This document shows positions 24,201 to 31,494 of a DNA stretch of 64,000 nucleotides, one piece after another. A program made the translations under genes and the position numbers. This DNA comes from Ctena decussata (Eukaryota > Mollusca > Bivalvia > Lucinida > Lucinidae), in the NCBI GenBank assembly GCA_963989385.1, contig OZ022508.1, positions 52,429,087 to 52,493,086 of the forward strand, in the 5' to 3' direction. The notes below the pieces were generated by a model. That model was not told the origin of the DNA, searched no databases, and saw only the letters and a list, made by a program, of their open reading frames with translations. How positions within the stretch are numbered: position 1 is the first letter of the stretch; every line of letters begins with the position of its first letter.

Positions 24201-24267
24201 GTTTATTCTTACCGGTGTAATGAGACAGGAAAAGGACTTTAGCCAGTTCCAGATTGAAGTTCAGTGA
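6065..24267 (+). CDS. PAXIP1: PAXIP1 (PTIP)-like protein, C-terminal part
   Basis: PAX-interacting protein 1 is a nuclear multi-BRCT protein linked to MLL3/4 H3K4 methyltransferase complexes and to the DNA-damage response. Eleven exons (6065-6205, 6713-6834, 7500-7684, 10259-10299, 14497-14603, 17657-17753, 18647-18815, 20252-20352, 21541-21678, 23302-23377, 24185-24267) join in frame to 419 codons plus TGA. They encode the end of BRCT3 (VVTAFWLNDVLLKKKM), BRCT4 (ILCVTNFEDD to LWLSDLILGYMDAL), a linker with the basic stretch KKQRR, BRCT5 (RVLFTGF to KQWVEDSF) and BRCT6 (FYITPSVQPSLS to EFILTGVMRQ). BRCT5-6 is the pair that binds phosphorylated SQ motifs such as gamma-H2AX in vertebrates; the LFTGF and RTMKF motifs of the phosphate pocket are present. 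The length from BRCT3 to the C-terminus is close to my recollection of the human protein. The N-terminal exons (BRCT1-2 and the Gln-rich region) must lie upstream of the window. Confidence 0.92.
6243..6330. mobile_element. Palindrome family C copy
   Basis: Short inverted repeat of the 'gcagacccagatcagactg' family, starting about 40 bp after the exon donor. Other copies lie near 8050, 18860, 21180, 22905, 25375 and 27066. Confidence 0.6.
6713..6834 (+). CDS. PAXIP1: PAXIP1 exon: first half of BRCT4
   Basis: Runs from acceptor CTTTTCAG to donor AAAGG|GTATGT; enters phase 0 and leaves phase 2. It encodes ILCVTNFEDDERTRVKQM and AKYTGYMTRTNSALVCK, the first beta strand and the conserved 'GAKYTGY' region of PTIP BRCT4. 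Confidence 0.92.
6885..7187. mobile_element. MITE with TACCGTAATCGACCCATTTA ends
   Basis: About 26-bp terminal inverted repeats: TACCGTAATCGACCCATTTA at the left and its inverse TAAATGGGTCGATTACGGTA at the right. The TA at each tip is compatible with a TA target duplication (Tc1/mariner/pogo type). Subterminal GTGCGG motifs also recur. No transposase reading frame. Confidence 0.75.
7211..7320 (+). mobile_element. Truncated 5' end of the TCGCACCTGC element
   Basis: TGTCGCACCTGCTTTAGCAAGG followed by a decayed GTCC region matches the start of the element at 3191. The copy stops where the family A MITE sequence begins near 7328. Confidence 0.7.
7328..7476. mobile_element. Palindromic MITE family A, copy 2 (right part)
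   Basis: Contains 'gcgcttaaagggtagctaa', 'catgcagacagcgaagact', 'ctttgttggttttctc' and the terminal GCTCATAT. The left third is missing. The end lies 23 bases before the exon that starts at 7500; the terminal CTCAT fits the yUnAy branch-point consensus. Confidence 0.75.
7500..7684 (+). CDS. PAXIP1: PAXIP1 exon: second half of BRCT4
   Basis: Runs from acceptor TATTTTCAG to donor GATGT|GTAAGA; enters phase 2 and leaves phase 1. It encodes PDGVKYQKAKDWRIPVVN and VLWLSDLILGYMDALKLP, with the BRCT-signature Trp. The donor is chosen because the next exon then completes 'HHLMLAWQTPLKVS', which matches vertebrate 'NLLDAWRVPLKVS'. Confidence 0.9.
7935..8140 (+). repeat. Two short repeats: 'gggacacc' family and palindrome C
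   Basis: 7947-8040 matches copies at 23408 and 38688 (shared 'ttggttttac', 'tgcagtaatg', 'ccaaaagatgc'). 8050-8135 is a family C palindrome ('cagactgctcctggaggagt' and its inverse). Confidence 0.55.
8402..10130 (+). mobile_element. Tandem-array pearl/HINE-like element (GTCTCCCCCC family)
   Basis: The 5' end has ATGTCTCCCCCCTTCAGG with its partial inverse GGGAGACAT, then (GTCC)n at 8455-8480. The first tandem units are exactly 168 bp apart ('gtccgttctataacttg' at 8494, 8662, 8830 and 8998), and later units are more diverged. The 3' end shows AAGGGGGGAGAC, the inverse of the start, then the hairpin GTTTTTTCG-TAGAAAAAC and CTAG at 10127-10130. Non-coding; short open frames inside only follow the repeat. 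Confidence 0.8.
10259..10299 (+). CDS. PAXIP1: PAXIP1 short exon, BRCT4-linker junction
   Basis: A 41-base exon from acceptor TTCTTGTAG to donor GGAAG|GTGAGT, encoding LAWQTPLKVSKEWK with the flanking exon. It leaves in phase 0. Confidence 0.85.
10601..13389 (+). mobile_element. Tandem-array element (TTAGCTCACCTGAGCA family)
   Basis: The 5' end has TTAGCTCACCTGAGCACGAT with its inverse GCTCAGGGTGAGC, then GTCC/GTCG repeats. About 18 units of ~143-145 bp follow ('gtgtacgctctagagg', 'catgaaactttgtcagaatg', 'ggtcactaggtcaaatc'). The 3' end shows TGCTCAGGTGAGC, the inverse of the start, then the hairpin AGGGCCACCATGGCCCT and CTTG at 13386-13389. The 5' end of a relative in reverse orientation lies at 30985-31084. 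Confidence 0.8.
13390..14231. other. Intron sequence, no feature recognised
   Basis: Unique-looking intron of the PAXIP1-like gene. I see no coding motif and no clear repeat structure. Confidence 0.5.
14232..14406. mobile_element. Foldback element with 11-bp flanking direct repeats
   Basis: The arms 'cttgagtacattctcaaact' and 'agtttgagattattctcaag' are inverses with AAATAAAGCAC next to them. The element is bracketed by TATGAGGCCTG at 14232-14242 and again at 14396-14406, a candidate target duplication. Confidence 0.65.
14497..14603 (+). CDS. PAXIP1: PAXIP1 exon: BRCT4-5 linker
   Basis: Runs from acceptor GTTACAG to donor AAAG|GTAACA; phase 0 to 2. It encodes a low-complexity linker ending KKQ, joined to RRE of the next exon. 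Linker residues are poorly conserved, but the phases require this exon. Confidence 0.82.
15290..15345. repeat. Half copy of palindrome family B
   Basis: 'gaattcaaagaccagagggc' and 'gaacagtgtagg' match one arm of the family B palindrome. Confidence 0.5.
15434..17254. mobile_element. Mariner-like element, interrupted
   Basis: The terminal inverted repeats TACGAGGGTTGTTCAGAAAG and (right, inverse) TACAAGGGATGTTCAGAAAG continue to TTCTGAT, with 25 of 28 positions equal by eye, and TA at each tip. The GGGTTGTTCAGAAAG type of end is typical of mariner elements. Removing the insert at 15989-16908 leaves about 900 bp. I found no mariner transposase motif, so the copy is non-autonomous or dead. Confidence 0.75.
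15989..16908. mobile_element. Pogo/Tigger-like element nested in the mariner
   Basis: The 20-bp terminal inverted repeats TACACTGGAGCGCCGTTATA are identical at both ends, followed by CGCGG. Subterminal TATAACGCGG motifs occur at both ends. The TA tips fit a TA target. The GTTATAACGCGG text recalls pogo/Tigger families. No intact transposase frame is seen in the 920 bp. Confidence 0.72.
17398..17634. mobile_element. Palindromic MITE family A, copy 3
   Basis: Starts TGAGCAGCGACAAGAGAAAA and ends TTCTCATGTTGCGGCTGAT. The centre carries 'gcgcttaaagggtagcc'. The right end lies 22 bases before the exon that starts at 17657; CTGAT fits the branch-point consensus. Confidence 0.85.
17657..17753 (+). 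CDS. PAXIP1: PAXIP1 exon: start of BRCT5
   Basis: Runs from acceptor TTTTACAG to donor CAACCT|GTAAGT; enters phase 2 and leaves phase 0. It encodes PRVLFTGFPKGVTKRLQP. The TG pair after the first strand is where tandem BRCTs hold the phosphate. Confidence 0.92.
18062..18135 (+). repeat. Repeat family E ('agctctagcagtgaattgtt')
   Basis: Matches an inverted copy at 23092-23165: 'gtaataattcact' and 'ggaggtcagtt' are shared. Function unknown. Confidence 0.5.
18647..18815 (+). CDS. PAXIP1: PAXIP1 exon: core of BRCT5
   Basis: Runs from acceptor ACTGTAG to donor CATTA|GTAAGT; phase 0 to 1. It encodes MVQQLGGTVVENPKYCTHLV, SRTMKFFVAI and the BRCT Trp in KQWVEDSF. The RTMKF motif corresponds to vertebrate RTVKF. 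Confidence 0.93.
18860..19165. mobile_element. Palindrome C split by a second palindrome
   Basis: The outer halves 'tagacctggatcaggctgca' (left) and 'ggggcctgatctgggtctac' (right) are arms of a family C palindrome. Between them (18897-19134) lies a further palindrome with ends CCCCGAGGTTATAA / TTATAACCTCGGGG and inner hairpins 'catgctcaacttagctgagcatg' (written CATGCTCAACTTAG CTGAGCATG) and 'aatgccaacattaattggcatt'. Confidence 0.65.
19282..19370 (+). repeat. 5' end fragment of another hairpin-start element
   Basis: ATACCCCTGGACATGACCAT with its inverse AGGGGTAT, then 'tatagtttcttttg'. This resembles the start of the tandem-array elements, but no array or 3' end follows. Confidence 0.5.
19911..20150. 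mobile_element. Palindromic MITE family A, copy 4
   Basis: Starts ATATGAGCCACGACACAAGA and ends CTCGTGTCGCAGCTCATAT. It ends 101 bases before the exon that starts at 20252. Confidence 0.85.
20252..20352 (+). CDS. PAXIP1: PAXIP1 exon: BRCT5-6 linker
   Basis: Runs from acceptor TTTTACAG to donor TTTGCT|GTAAGT; enters phase 1 and leaves phase 0. ETNYALQDVSGESEMKCS and LQQSLCRARTQPLF match vertebrate 'NYILRDAEAE' and 'LEESLKRAHVSPLF'. Confidence 0.93.
20461..20660. mobile_element. Palindromic MITE family B copy
   Basis: 'ccagatgagatggctcatca' followed by its inverse, then 'ctctagtctgtgaattctca'. It begins about 109 bases after the preceding donor. Confidence 0.6.
20760..21080 (+). repeat. Repeat family G copy
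   Basis: Shares 'caactcttaaa', 'ggaagcaaacaggaa'-like text and the flank order with copies at 51735 (reverse), 52705 and 54075. Short frames on both strands here are not genes. Confidence 0.45.
21180..21250. mobile_element. Palindrome family C copy
   Basis: 'gcaaacagtgtagaccctga' and its inverse 'atctgggtctgcactgtttg' surround 'cagactgcagtctg', a near-perfect hairpin. Confidence 0.75.
21275..21518. mobile_element. Palindromic MITE family A, copy 5
   Basis: The best preserved copy: ATATGAGCCGCGACACGACA at the left and CTCGCGTCGCGGCTCATAT at the right. The arms run almost to the centre ('catccgcccagtctgatca' / 'ctgatcagaatgggtgatt'). It ends 22 bases before the exon that starts at 21541. Confidence 0.9.
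21541..21678 (+). CDS. PAXIP1: PAXIP1 exon: first half of BRCT6
   Basis: 46 codons in phase 0, from acceptor AAATTTCAG to donor GATCAG|GTATAA. GLTFYITPSVQPSLSGLQKI and ESAGGTLATKQ match vertebrate 'YFYITPGICPSLSTMKAI' and 'ECAGGKVLSKQ'. Confidence 0.94.
21703..22222. mobile_element. Element with CAGTGCTCCAGATAAG ends, interrupted
   Basis: Left end CAGTGCTCCAGATAAG, right end CTTATCTGGAGCATTG (inverse CAATGCTCCAGATAAG). Removing the insert at 21749-22063 leaves about 205 bp. Relatives sharing the ends or the central hairpin lie at 44215 and 28340. The CAG start would suit a hAT-type element, but I cannot confirm a target duplication. Confidence 0.6.
21749..22063 (+). mobile_element. Short tandem-array-type element (ATGTCCCCCACC family)
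   Basis: 5' TATGTCCCCCACCAAAGC with its inverse GGGGGACATA. At the 3' end GGTGGGGGGTCAT, the inverse of the start, then the hairpin GTTTTTCTCTGAAAAAC and CTAG at 22060-22063. Only about one repeat unit remains, so it is a minimal member of the superfamily. Confidence 0.75.
22905..22990. mobile_element. Palindrome family C copy
   Basis: 'agcaaacacagacccagatc' and 'tgatcagggtctacaatgtt' are inverse arms around 'ctgcccctgaagg'. Confidence 0.7.
23092..23165 (-). repeat. Repeat family E, reverse copy
   Basis: Inverse of the sequence at 18062-18135 ('cagtgaattattac', 'ttcactgctagagctg'). Confidence 0.5.
23302..23377 (+). CDS. PAXIP1: PAXIP1 exon: middle of BRCT6
   Basis: Runs from acceptor TTCTTCAG to donor AAATA|AGTGAGT (GT at 23378); phase 0 to 1. 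PTYIVITCANDIHLCEDL matches vertebrate 'EIILISCENDLHLCREY'. Confidence 0.92.
23408..23512 (+). repeat. 'gggacacc' repeat copy
   Basis: 'ctaaaacttgggacaccaaa' to 'cccaaaagatgcagatgg' matches sequences at 7947 and 38688. It begins about 31 bases after a donor site. Confidence 0.55.
24185..24267 (+). CDS. PAXIP1: PAXIP1 last coding exon: end of BRCT6
   Basis: Acceptor CATTCTAG; completes KVYTAEFILTGVMRQEKDFS and ends at TGA 24265-24267. Vertebrate PTIP ends with the comparable 'HNAEFVLTGVLTQTLDYES'. Confidence 0.93.
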
Positions 24268-24694
24268 ACCAACTTCTGTGAGGACAGTGTCTCAGACTAT
24301 AACATACGTCAGTGCTGGTCATTGATGGTGAAGACTGTTCAGGCAGAGGCATGCTTGTTGACATGAGACTGCATTACATCCTGACATGCCAAAACATTTT
24401 GTGAAGAAAAAATATTGCTTATCTAGTGCTATCTCATTAACGTTGCCTGATTTGCAGTGTTGAAGAAGAACGATGTTGTGACAAGAAATCAAAAGTACCA
24501 GTAGGACTTTTGCTGATCGGGATTTTTTTATATGCTCAATGTGCTACCGAGAGATCTTGATTATTTTTCTGTGTGTTTATCTTGAAAAGTTATGTGTTTG
24601 ACATTACATTTTGGAATTTCAGACAAGTCTGCTTGACGTACCTGGGGATGTTTTGAAGCGGGCCCTGTTATTCAAAACTAATGATGTTATTAGT
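24268..24694 (+). other. Probable PAXIP1 3' untranslated region
   Basis: No AATAAA was seen before the MITE at 24695. The first AATAAA sites downstream are at 25066 and 25102, inside that MITE, so transcripts may use a signal supplied by the element. This is inference. Confidence 0.4.
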
Positions 24695-25149
24695 TATAGG
24701 TCGGTCACGCTATAGTGGCAATGTTTTGTTTACATTTTTAATGTCAACAGTACCTGAACTATCATTACGGTGCAGTTCATGTAACTTCTTGATCTTTGGT
24801 TAAAATGGAACATTACGGTCAACTGGCAGTTCTAATTTATCTAAATGACACTTTTTGAAAGCTTAAAGACAGGAACTGTCTCTAGTTTAAGAATATCATT
24901 GATAACAAAACTGATAGTAACAAAATTATTCAAATTTATTCTTTCATGCCCGTGAATTGGATAAGCTGAACTGATAGTAACAAAATTATTCAAATTTATT
25001 CTTTCATGCCCGTGAATTGGATAAGCTGAACTCTGCTATATAGCCAAAATCAGTCACCAAATCAAAATAAACACAAAAGCAAAAATCAGTCACCAAATCA
25101 AAATAAACACAAAATAATAACATTGCCAACTTATCGCGGCCGGACTATA
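24695..25149. mobile_element. MITE with internal tandem duplications
   Basis: Imperfect ~30-bp terminal inverted repeats: TATAGGTCGGTCACGC...TGGCAATGTT at the left and AACATTGCCA...GCGGCCGGACTATA at the right. Two internal perfect tandem duplications (24911-25030 and about 25044-25115). TA tips suggest a Tc1/mariner-type target. Confidence 0.6.
24911..25030. repeat. Perfect 60-bp tandem duplication
   Basis: A 60-base unit beginning CTGATAGTAACAAAATTATT occurs at 24911 and again at 24971 without a difference, so it is very recent or an assembly effect. Confidence 0.9.
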
Positions 25150-25374
25150 AGTACATGTAGCTGTTACACTTTCAAATTTATTTTATGGAAAAACACTGCC
25201 ATTTTTCACTGAAAATATGTGAGAAGCTTTGGATGTGCAAAAGTTTTCCTTATTTTCTTGGCAAAAATATTGGCACTTTTGATTTTATGGGTACTTGAAG
25301 ACTTAACAAATCCTTAAATAATGAATTAGTTTGAACCTTGGTAAACAGTACACATCCTCATCATGCGGCTCCTG

Positions 25375-25630
25375 AGGTTACCATGCCTGCTCAGGATCAG
25401 TCTGATCAGGGTCTGCACAGTTTGCTCAACTGAAAATAGTTGACTTTGCACACAGCATAGATCTTGAGGAAGGGAGGAGGGGGTGGGGTGGGGGGGAGCT
25501 GAAAATGAGCAACCTCATCTGAATCTACACTGTTTGTCCTTTGGTATTTAAACTCTTAATATGATATACACATAGCTTGGAGCAAAGGTTTTATGAAGTT
25601 CAGAAGACATAAACTTGGTAGTCTGTTTAA
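25375..25630. mobile_element. Palindromes C and B side by side
   Basis: 'gctcaggatcagtctgatca' with 'gtctgcacagtttgctca' (family C), then 'gagcaacctcatctgaatct' and 'ctttggtatttaaactctta' (one arm of family B). Confidence 0.5.
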
Positions 25631-25689
25631 TGGTTCTTTAAGGGTTAATGTGTCATAACAAATCATGGATATTACTGTGATCATGGAGA

Positions 25690-25880
25690 GGGGTTTGACT
25701 CTATAAAAGAAAATATCTGAATTTAAAAACAGTGCAGATTTAGATGAGGCAGCTCATAATTAACTGCCTCATCTGGATCTATACTGCTTGCCCTCTGGTC
25801 TTCGATATTTTTTTTCTTGAAATTTTGCAGACATAAACTTTGTAGTCTGCTTTTATTTTGCTTTTTAAGGGTTATGTGTC
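25690..25880. mobile_element. Palindromic MITE family B copy
   Basis: 'gatgaggcagctcataatta' followed by its inverse 'ctgcctcatctggatctata', then 'ccctctggtcttcg'. Confidence 0.7.
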
Positions 25881-26139
25881 AAAACAGATAATGGATATTA
25901 TTGGATAATGGAGAGAAGGATTTCATAACTTTGTATAATGGAGAGAAGGGTTACATATTAAAGTTTGTACAAATATATTTCACTACAAACTGCCAAGTAG
26001 GCAGTGTTCAAGACCTTATGCATGCGTTTTACTTTCAAAAGATATTTGAAGGTTTGGATTGTATTTTGAAGTATTCTAGTCAAGTAGACCTGTATCATAC
26101 TCTTGATTCCATTTGGAATGCTGAATTAACACTTGAAGC

Positions 26140-26530
26140 ACAGGAAATATAAGTAGTTGAATTTGCAAACATTGTAGATCCAGATGAGGCGGCTCATAAT
26201 GAGCCGCTTCATCTGGATATACAGTATTTGTCCTCTGGTCTTTGAATTCTCAGTATAATACAGATTGGATGAAGCATTGTTTGAAATTTTGCAGACATCA
26301 TAATGAGCCACCACATCTGGATATACAGTATTTGTCCTCTGGTCTTTGAATTCTCAGTATAATACAGATTGGATGAAGCATTGTTTGAAATTTTGCAGAC
26401 ATCATAATGAGCCACCACATCTGGATCTACAGTGTTTGTGCTCTGGTCTTTGAATTCTGAATTATGATAAAGCTTGGACAAAAGATTTTTTGAAATTCTG
26501 CAGACAGAGATTTTGTCATCTCCTTTTTTG
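26140..26530. mobile_element. Family B MITE with 104-bp tandem amplification
   Basis: The first palindrome is centred at about 26195. Its right half ('cataatgagcc' to 'ttgcagacat') is then repeated with a period of exactly 104 (starts 26195, 26299 and 26403). Confidence 0.85.
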
Positions 26531-26753
26531 GTGCTTTAAGGGTTATGTTCAATGAGATTGAGAAAATATTTGCTTGAGCGAATTTCATTATGGGGCATAC
26601 AAATTTCAGGTTATAATCTTACTATTTCACTATCATATCCTGTGTGCAAGTGTATACATAGGATGCTCTTGCAGATGGAAACTGATAGGAAATGGTCACT
26701 TAATGCCCATGCAGACCGAGCTAGATAGTAAAATGCTTGCTGACCTTATCATC

Positions 26754-26820
26754 TAAGAGTTGCAGAATCAAAAATCTAAGAGTTGCAGAATCAAAAATTT
26801 AAAAGTTGCAGAATCAAAAC
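26754..26820. repeat. 22-bp tandem repeat, three copies
   Basis: CTAAGAGTTGCAGAATCAAA repeats three times with few changes. Confidence 0.85.
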
Positions 26821-27065
26821 TGTATACTGGTGATAGGTCCAAAGACAATCATTTACCATAACTTGTGATCAGGGAACCTAGTTTGCAGGGCCTCTGTTAG
26901 GCATCCTAATCAAAGTCAACAAAGAAAGGCTAAGCTTGAACCCCATACTTGCTGTGGTGATTGAGCTGTAGGACCACCCATATATGCAGTGGCATACAGT
27001 GTACACCTGTGTTGACTAGCTTTAACCCTTTCAAGACTAGAAATACATTTGGAGACATATTCAAA

Positions 27066-27135
27066 CAGTGCAGACCCAGGTCAGATGCCACAGAATGTGA
27101 TGTGGCATCTGATCAGGGTCTACACTGTTTTCCAC
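27066..27135. mobile_element. Palindrome family C copy
   Basis: 'acagtgcagacccaggtcag' and 'ctgatcagggtctacactgt' form a hairpin around 'atgccacagaatgtgatgtggcat' (ATGCCACA / TGTGGCAT). Confidence 0.75.
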
Positions 27136-27139
27136 AGGA

Positions 27140-28335
27140 ATTTCTGTGCAAAATACAAAATGAAAACATCACCCAGGAACCCCCAAATCTAGAAATGGAC
27201 TCATCCAAATGAGTCCACTTGTCAAAACAGCTTAAGTATGGAAATAGCAAGATGGAATTCAGTGTATCCAATAGTGAAGTTTCCTCAAACAAATGTTTTC
27301 TCAAATGAATATACTCAGTGTTTTTATAGTAGAATAGTGCTAGAGTTAGAATTGTCAGATCAGGATTGGTCAGCATGAAAGCTGTCAGTAAATTATCACG
27401 TCTGTAGAGAAAGTCTGTATACATACTCATACATACTCAATGCCATTTTCATGGACATACGTACAGTAGTTCATTTATTTGTGAGAAAAAAATCATTAGA
27501 AATTTCATAGTCACTGCAATTTTGAAAACTTGTTTGCAGTAGAATGTCAAATACCATATTTGCTGAAAAAGTGCACATGTTGCCTGATTAAGCATACAAA
27601 CTTTTGCTGTTGGCAGTATCCTTCATACTGCTACAGAAGATGCAAAATGCCAAAAAAACAAACAAAACAAAAACAGTAAACAAAATACTTTTCTGTTTAT
27701 GACATGGTAGAGCTGCAACACAGAAAAAGGCTACTTAAGGCATATCCAAACAACAAGGCTCATCCATCCTGTACATCTCTGAAGTCTTTTCAGAGTATTT
27801 TCTAGTTGGCACACACCAGGTATGAATCATGAGGAATCTACAAGCACAAAATCTAGTCTCCAGCTAAACATCATGGATTCACAGAATTGTTTGAAACTTG
27901 GATTTTCATCAAGCAACCTTGATGCATGACATGTTTGTTTGAAAGTTACAGAATATCTTGAAAGTGGAGAGAGTTGAACAGACATGCAAGTTGCTGAGTT
28001 TATTTGATCTCTGACATTTCATATTAGAATACTTTTATAACTTTTTAACATAAAAAGTTGATAATCCATTTGTTGTTTCATATGTTTTTATATGCCCATC
28101 ATGAGACATGATCCATTATGTCATGGTGTCGGTTTGTTTGTCCATTAACATTTTATGTCTGCTTCACCCCTGGAAAGACTTTCTTGAAACTTGACAAGTG
28201 CCATAACTCCACAGCCCCAGATCCAGGGGATAGGCTTTGGGGCTTCAGCCCCGCCATCTGTGTCTCTGTGTTATGCAATATGTAGGCCTCCAGATAATAA
28301 GGAGTATCTGAAGACAGTTTAAGATAATTTATCCA
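27140..28335. other. Intergenic, little recognised
   Basis: No coding motifs. At about 28090 'tatgcccatcatgagacatg' resembles the start of a hairpin-start element, with no array behind it. Confidence 0.45.
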
Positions 28336-28339
28336 TCAG

Positions 28340-28450
28340 GGTACATCAAAATATATGTTTGAGTCATCTCATTAGAATCGCTTCGGCGAGGCAATTCTAA
28401 TGAGATACCACAACACATGTTTGAAGGCAAAAAAAACCTTCAAAAATTCT
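28340..28450. repeat. Hairpin related to 44279-44353
   Basis: The arms ATCTCATTAGAATCGCTTCG and GCGAGGCAATTCTAATGAGAT pair almost fully. Flanks 'aatatatgtttgag' and 'caacacatgtttga' extend the symmetry. Confidence 0.65.
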
Positions 28451-28807
28451 CCTCAAATTGATCTCTAATTATGTCATATTTTCAAGACCCCCTCCCCCCG
28501 CCCTCCCAGCCCCCCAACCCACACAACACTTGGCATCTCCCAGCCCCACAAGTTATCCAGAGCCTCACCAGTACGTGGTGGTCTGGATCCAGTCAGCTCC
28601 ATCAGAAATCATTTACAACCCATAATGAGCTAACGAGACGAGACCTATGTATACTCTTCGTTTGAAGAAAATTCAAATTATCTGTTTTTTTACCTTATGA
28701 TACATGTACGTAATACTTGTAGGAAGTTTCATGAAGAAATCATGAATTGTTTCAAATTTACAAAAGGAACATGAAATCTTTATCAGAAATATTCAAAAGG
28801 CTATAAA

Positions 28808-28990
28808 ACTGTCTGGAGCCCCGGTAATTCAGTGGGCTTGGTGCTGGCCTGCTAATGTAGCTGTCCTGGATTCGATTCCTGCTGGAGGTGGAAATCCTTT
28901 CATCCATAAAGGAAGGTTCATTTCATACAACCTTTCATTATCACCCTTAGGTCGTCCTGATACGACTGAAATACTGTTGAAAAGGTCGTA
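28808..28990 (+). mobile_element. tRNA-derived SINE
   Basis: The head resembles a tRNA (GCCCCGGTAATTCAGTGG) with a B-box-like GGATTCGATTCC. The body has 'cctttcattatcaccctta' and the end 'gaaatactgttgaaaaggtc'. The same family lies in reverse at 56360-56548. Confidence 0.7.
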
Positions 28991-28999
28991 ACATCTCGT

Positions 29000-29480
29000 C
29001 ATTCATCATCTCTGCTGTAATTCTGTCAAAACCAATAGAAGAGTCATGGTTCTTTTTCTCTGCACATTGTTTGGTCATGTTGGTCATGTGACCTGGACCA
29101 TTTGAACAAATTTTTATTCCATCAGCCCATGAAATTTGGTTACAATTTGTGCAGTGGCTTTTGAGGAGATGTTTGGAACTGTCAAAATATGTGGGACATG
29201 GGTAAAAGGTCAAAGAATGACCTTGACCTCTTATACTCCTAAATCTTCATGTACTCATTCAGATGACTATTCATACCACTTTTAGCCCCAAATCTTTGAC
29301 GGTTTCCAAGATATCTTATGTTCTAGCATTTTCCCATATAAAAGCTCCAGAAAGCGAATTTGACCTTCCATAAAACAGGTCAAGGCCAACCCAAGGCCAT
29401 ATTTTGAGCAATCCTGGATGTATTTGCATATACGGTGCTACATATCAAGGCCTTAGACCTATTGGTTCTGGAGAAGATTT
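29000..29480. other. Decayed tandem-array sequence
   Basis: Text such as 'ggtcaaagaatgaccttgac' and 'ttggtcatgtgacctggacc' has the style of degenerate tandem units seen elsewhere. No gene. Confidence 0.35.
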
Positions 29481-30649
29481 TTATGCCCCTGCCATTAAAA
29501 CTGGGTGGGGGTGGGGGGGGCATGTAGTATCACCGCTGTCCGTACATACGTACGTAGCGTATGTATGTAGCGTACGTCCTGGACAAAATGGTTTCCGTTC
29601 AATATCTTTTAAAAGCAAGGGTGTATTGAATTCATATTTCATACACAGCTATATAATCATAAAATACAGGTCAAGTTCGATGTTGGGTAAAATCTGTCGA
29701 TTATTGTGGGAGTTATGGCCCTTTTTCGACTTCATTTTGTATGAAAAAATGGTTTCCATTTGATATCTTTTGAAAGCATTTGTATATTGAATTCGTATTT
29801 TATACACAGGTATAAAACACAGGTCAAGTTTGATGTTGGGCAAAATCCGTCGATTATTGTGGGAGTTATGGCCCTTTTTCGACTTCATTTTGTATGAAAA
29901 AATGGTTTCCATTCGATATCTTTTGAAAGCATTTGTATATTGAATTCATATTTTATACACAGGTATAAAACACAGGTCAAGTTTGATGTTTGGCAAAATC
30001 CGTCGATTATTGTGGGAGTTATGGCCCTTTTCAACTTCATTTTGTATGAAAAACTGGTTTCTGTACGTCTGTGTATGATATCTTTTGAAAGCATCAATTT
30101 GGTGTATTGAATTCATATTTTATACACAGGTATATAATCATAAAATACATGTCAAGTTCCATGTTGGGCAAAATCTGCCGATTATTGTGGGAGTTAAGGC
30201 CCTTTTTCGACTTCATTTTGTATGAAGAAATGGTTTCTGTTCGATATCTTTTGAAAGCATCGGTGTATTGAATTCATATTTTATACACGGGTATATAATC
30301 ATAAAATACAGGTCAAGTTTGATGTTGGGCAAAATCCGTCCATTATTGTGGGTGTTATGGCCCTTTTTCGACTTCATTTTATATGAAGAAATGGTTTCCG
30401 TTCGATATCTTTTGAAAGCATTGGTGTATTGAATTCATATTTTATACAAAGGTATATAATCATAAAATACAGATCAAGTTCGATGTTGGGCAAAATCCAT
30501 TGATTACTGTGGGAGTTATGGCCGTTTGTTGGTTTTTGAAAAGTTACTTGTTTCTGGGCTATTTCCTTTGGAAATTTGCATGGCATCCATTTCTGTGATA
30601 AGATACAAAATGTCATGACGTATCACAGTCATGACACCCCTCCTCCAAG

Positions 30650-30681
<32 letters not shown>

Positions 30682-30863
30682 ACACACATTTCTCTTGATC
30701 CAAGAAGCACAATACATCTGCCCAAGGAAAACAATAAAACATGTACCACAGAAATCTGCCTTTGTGAATCTAGTTATGCTACAAGTGCCAGTACCTTAAA
30801 CAAGGTGCCATCTTACTTAGGGCACTAGGCGGGGGCATCCATGTCCTATGGACACATTTCTAG
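29481..30863 (+). mobile_element. Tandem-array pearl/HINE-like element (ATGCCCCTGCC family)
   Basis: The 5' end TTATGCCCCTGCCATT is followed by a G-rich inverse half and GTCCG/TACG repeats. Six ~150-176-bp units follow ('gatatcttttgaaagcat', 'gggagttatggcccttttt'), then a C run at 30650-30680. At the 3' end GGCGGGGGCAT, the inverse of the start, then the hairpin TGTCCTATGGACA and CTAG at 30860-30863. Confidence 0.78.
30650..30680. repeat. Poly-C run
   Basis: 31 consecutive C inside the preceding element. Confidence 0.95.
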
Positions 30864-30984
30864 TTTTAAGCTGTTTACCATATATGGGCATGGCGGCCAT
30901 GTTGGTCATGTGACCCAAGACTGTTTGAACAGTTTTTTGTTCCCCCTTCCCCTGGAGGCGTCATATGAAATTTGGTTACATTCG

Positions 30985-31084
30985 GCCCAGTGATTTGAAA
31001 GTGTGGACGGAGGACGGAGGACGATGGACAACAGAGCCTGCCTATCCTATAAGCTCCCTTGAAGCCTTTGGCTCAGGTGAGCTA
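30985..31084 (-). mobile_element. 5' end of a TTAGCTCACCTGAGC element, reverse
   Basis: Read on the - strand from 31084: TTAGCTCACCTGAGCC, then GTCC/CGTCCTCC repeats. It matches the start of the element at 10601. The array to its left is decayed and has no clear 3' end. Confidence 0.6.
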
Positions 31085-31494
31085 AAAAAAAGAAGAAAAT
31101 AGCAAGAGAAATAACTTCATAATTACTTGTGATAAAAGTATGGTTCATGTGGTCTGCACTTCCTCTTATTCCCTCTACCAATGTGTCAAATTTCATTTGA
31201 GCCCCACCCCTCACACCTTTGGAGATACTGATATGTCCAAACATGACCCAGAGAAGCCTATTATTGCAAAGATTAGAAAAAGAAATATTACCTATAGAAC
31301 TTAAATCTCTAAGTGTGACCTTGACCTCTGTGGACAATGTTAAATTATGAGTTCTGCACACCATCTTTGGTAAGGCAAACATTTGACTCCAGTTTCAAGA
31401 AAATCTTTCCAGGGATATAGGAAATATGGAGTGAACATGAAAAGTTAATGGACAGACAGGCTGACAAGATGAATGGACTCCACAATATAATACA

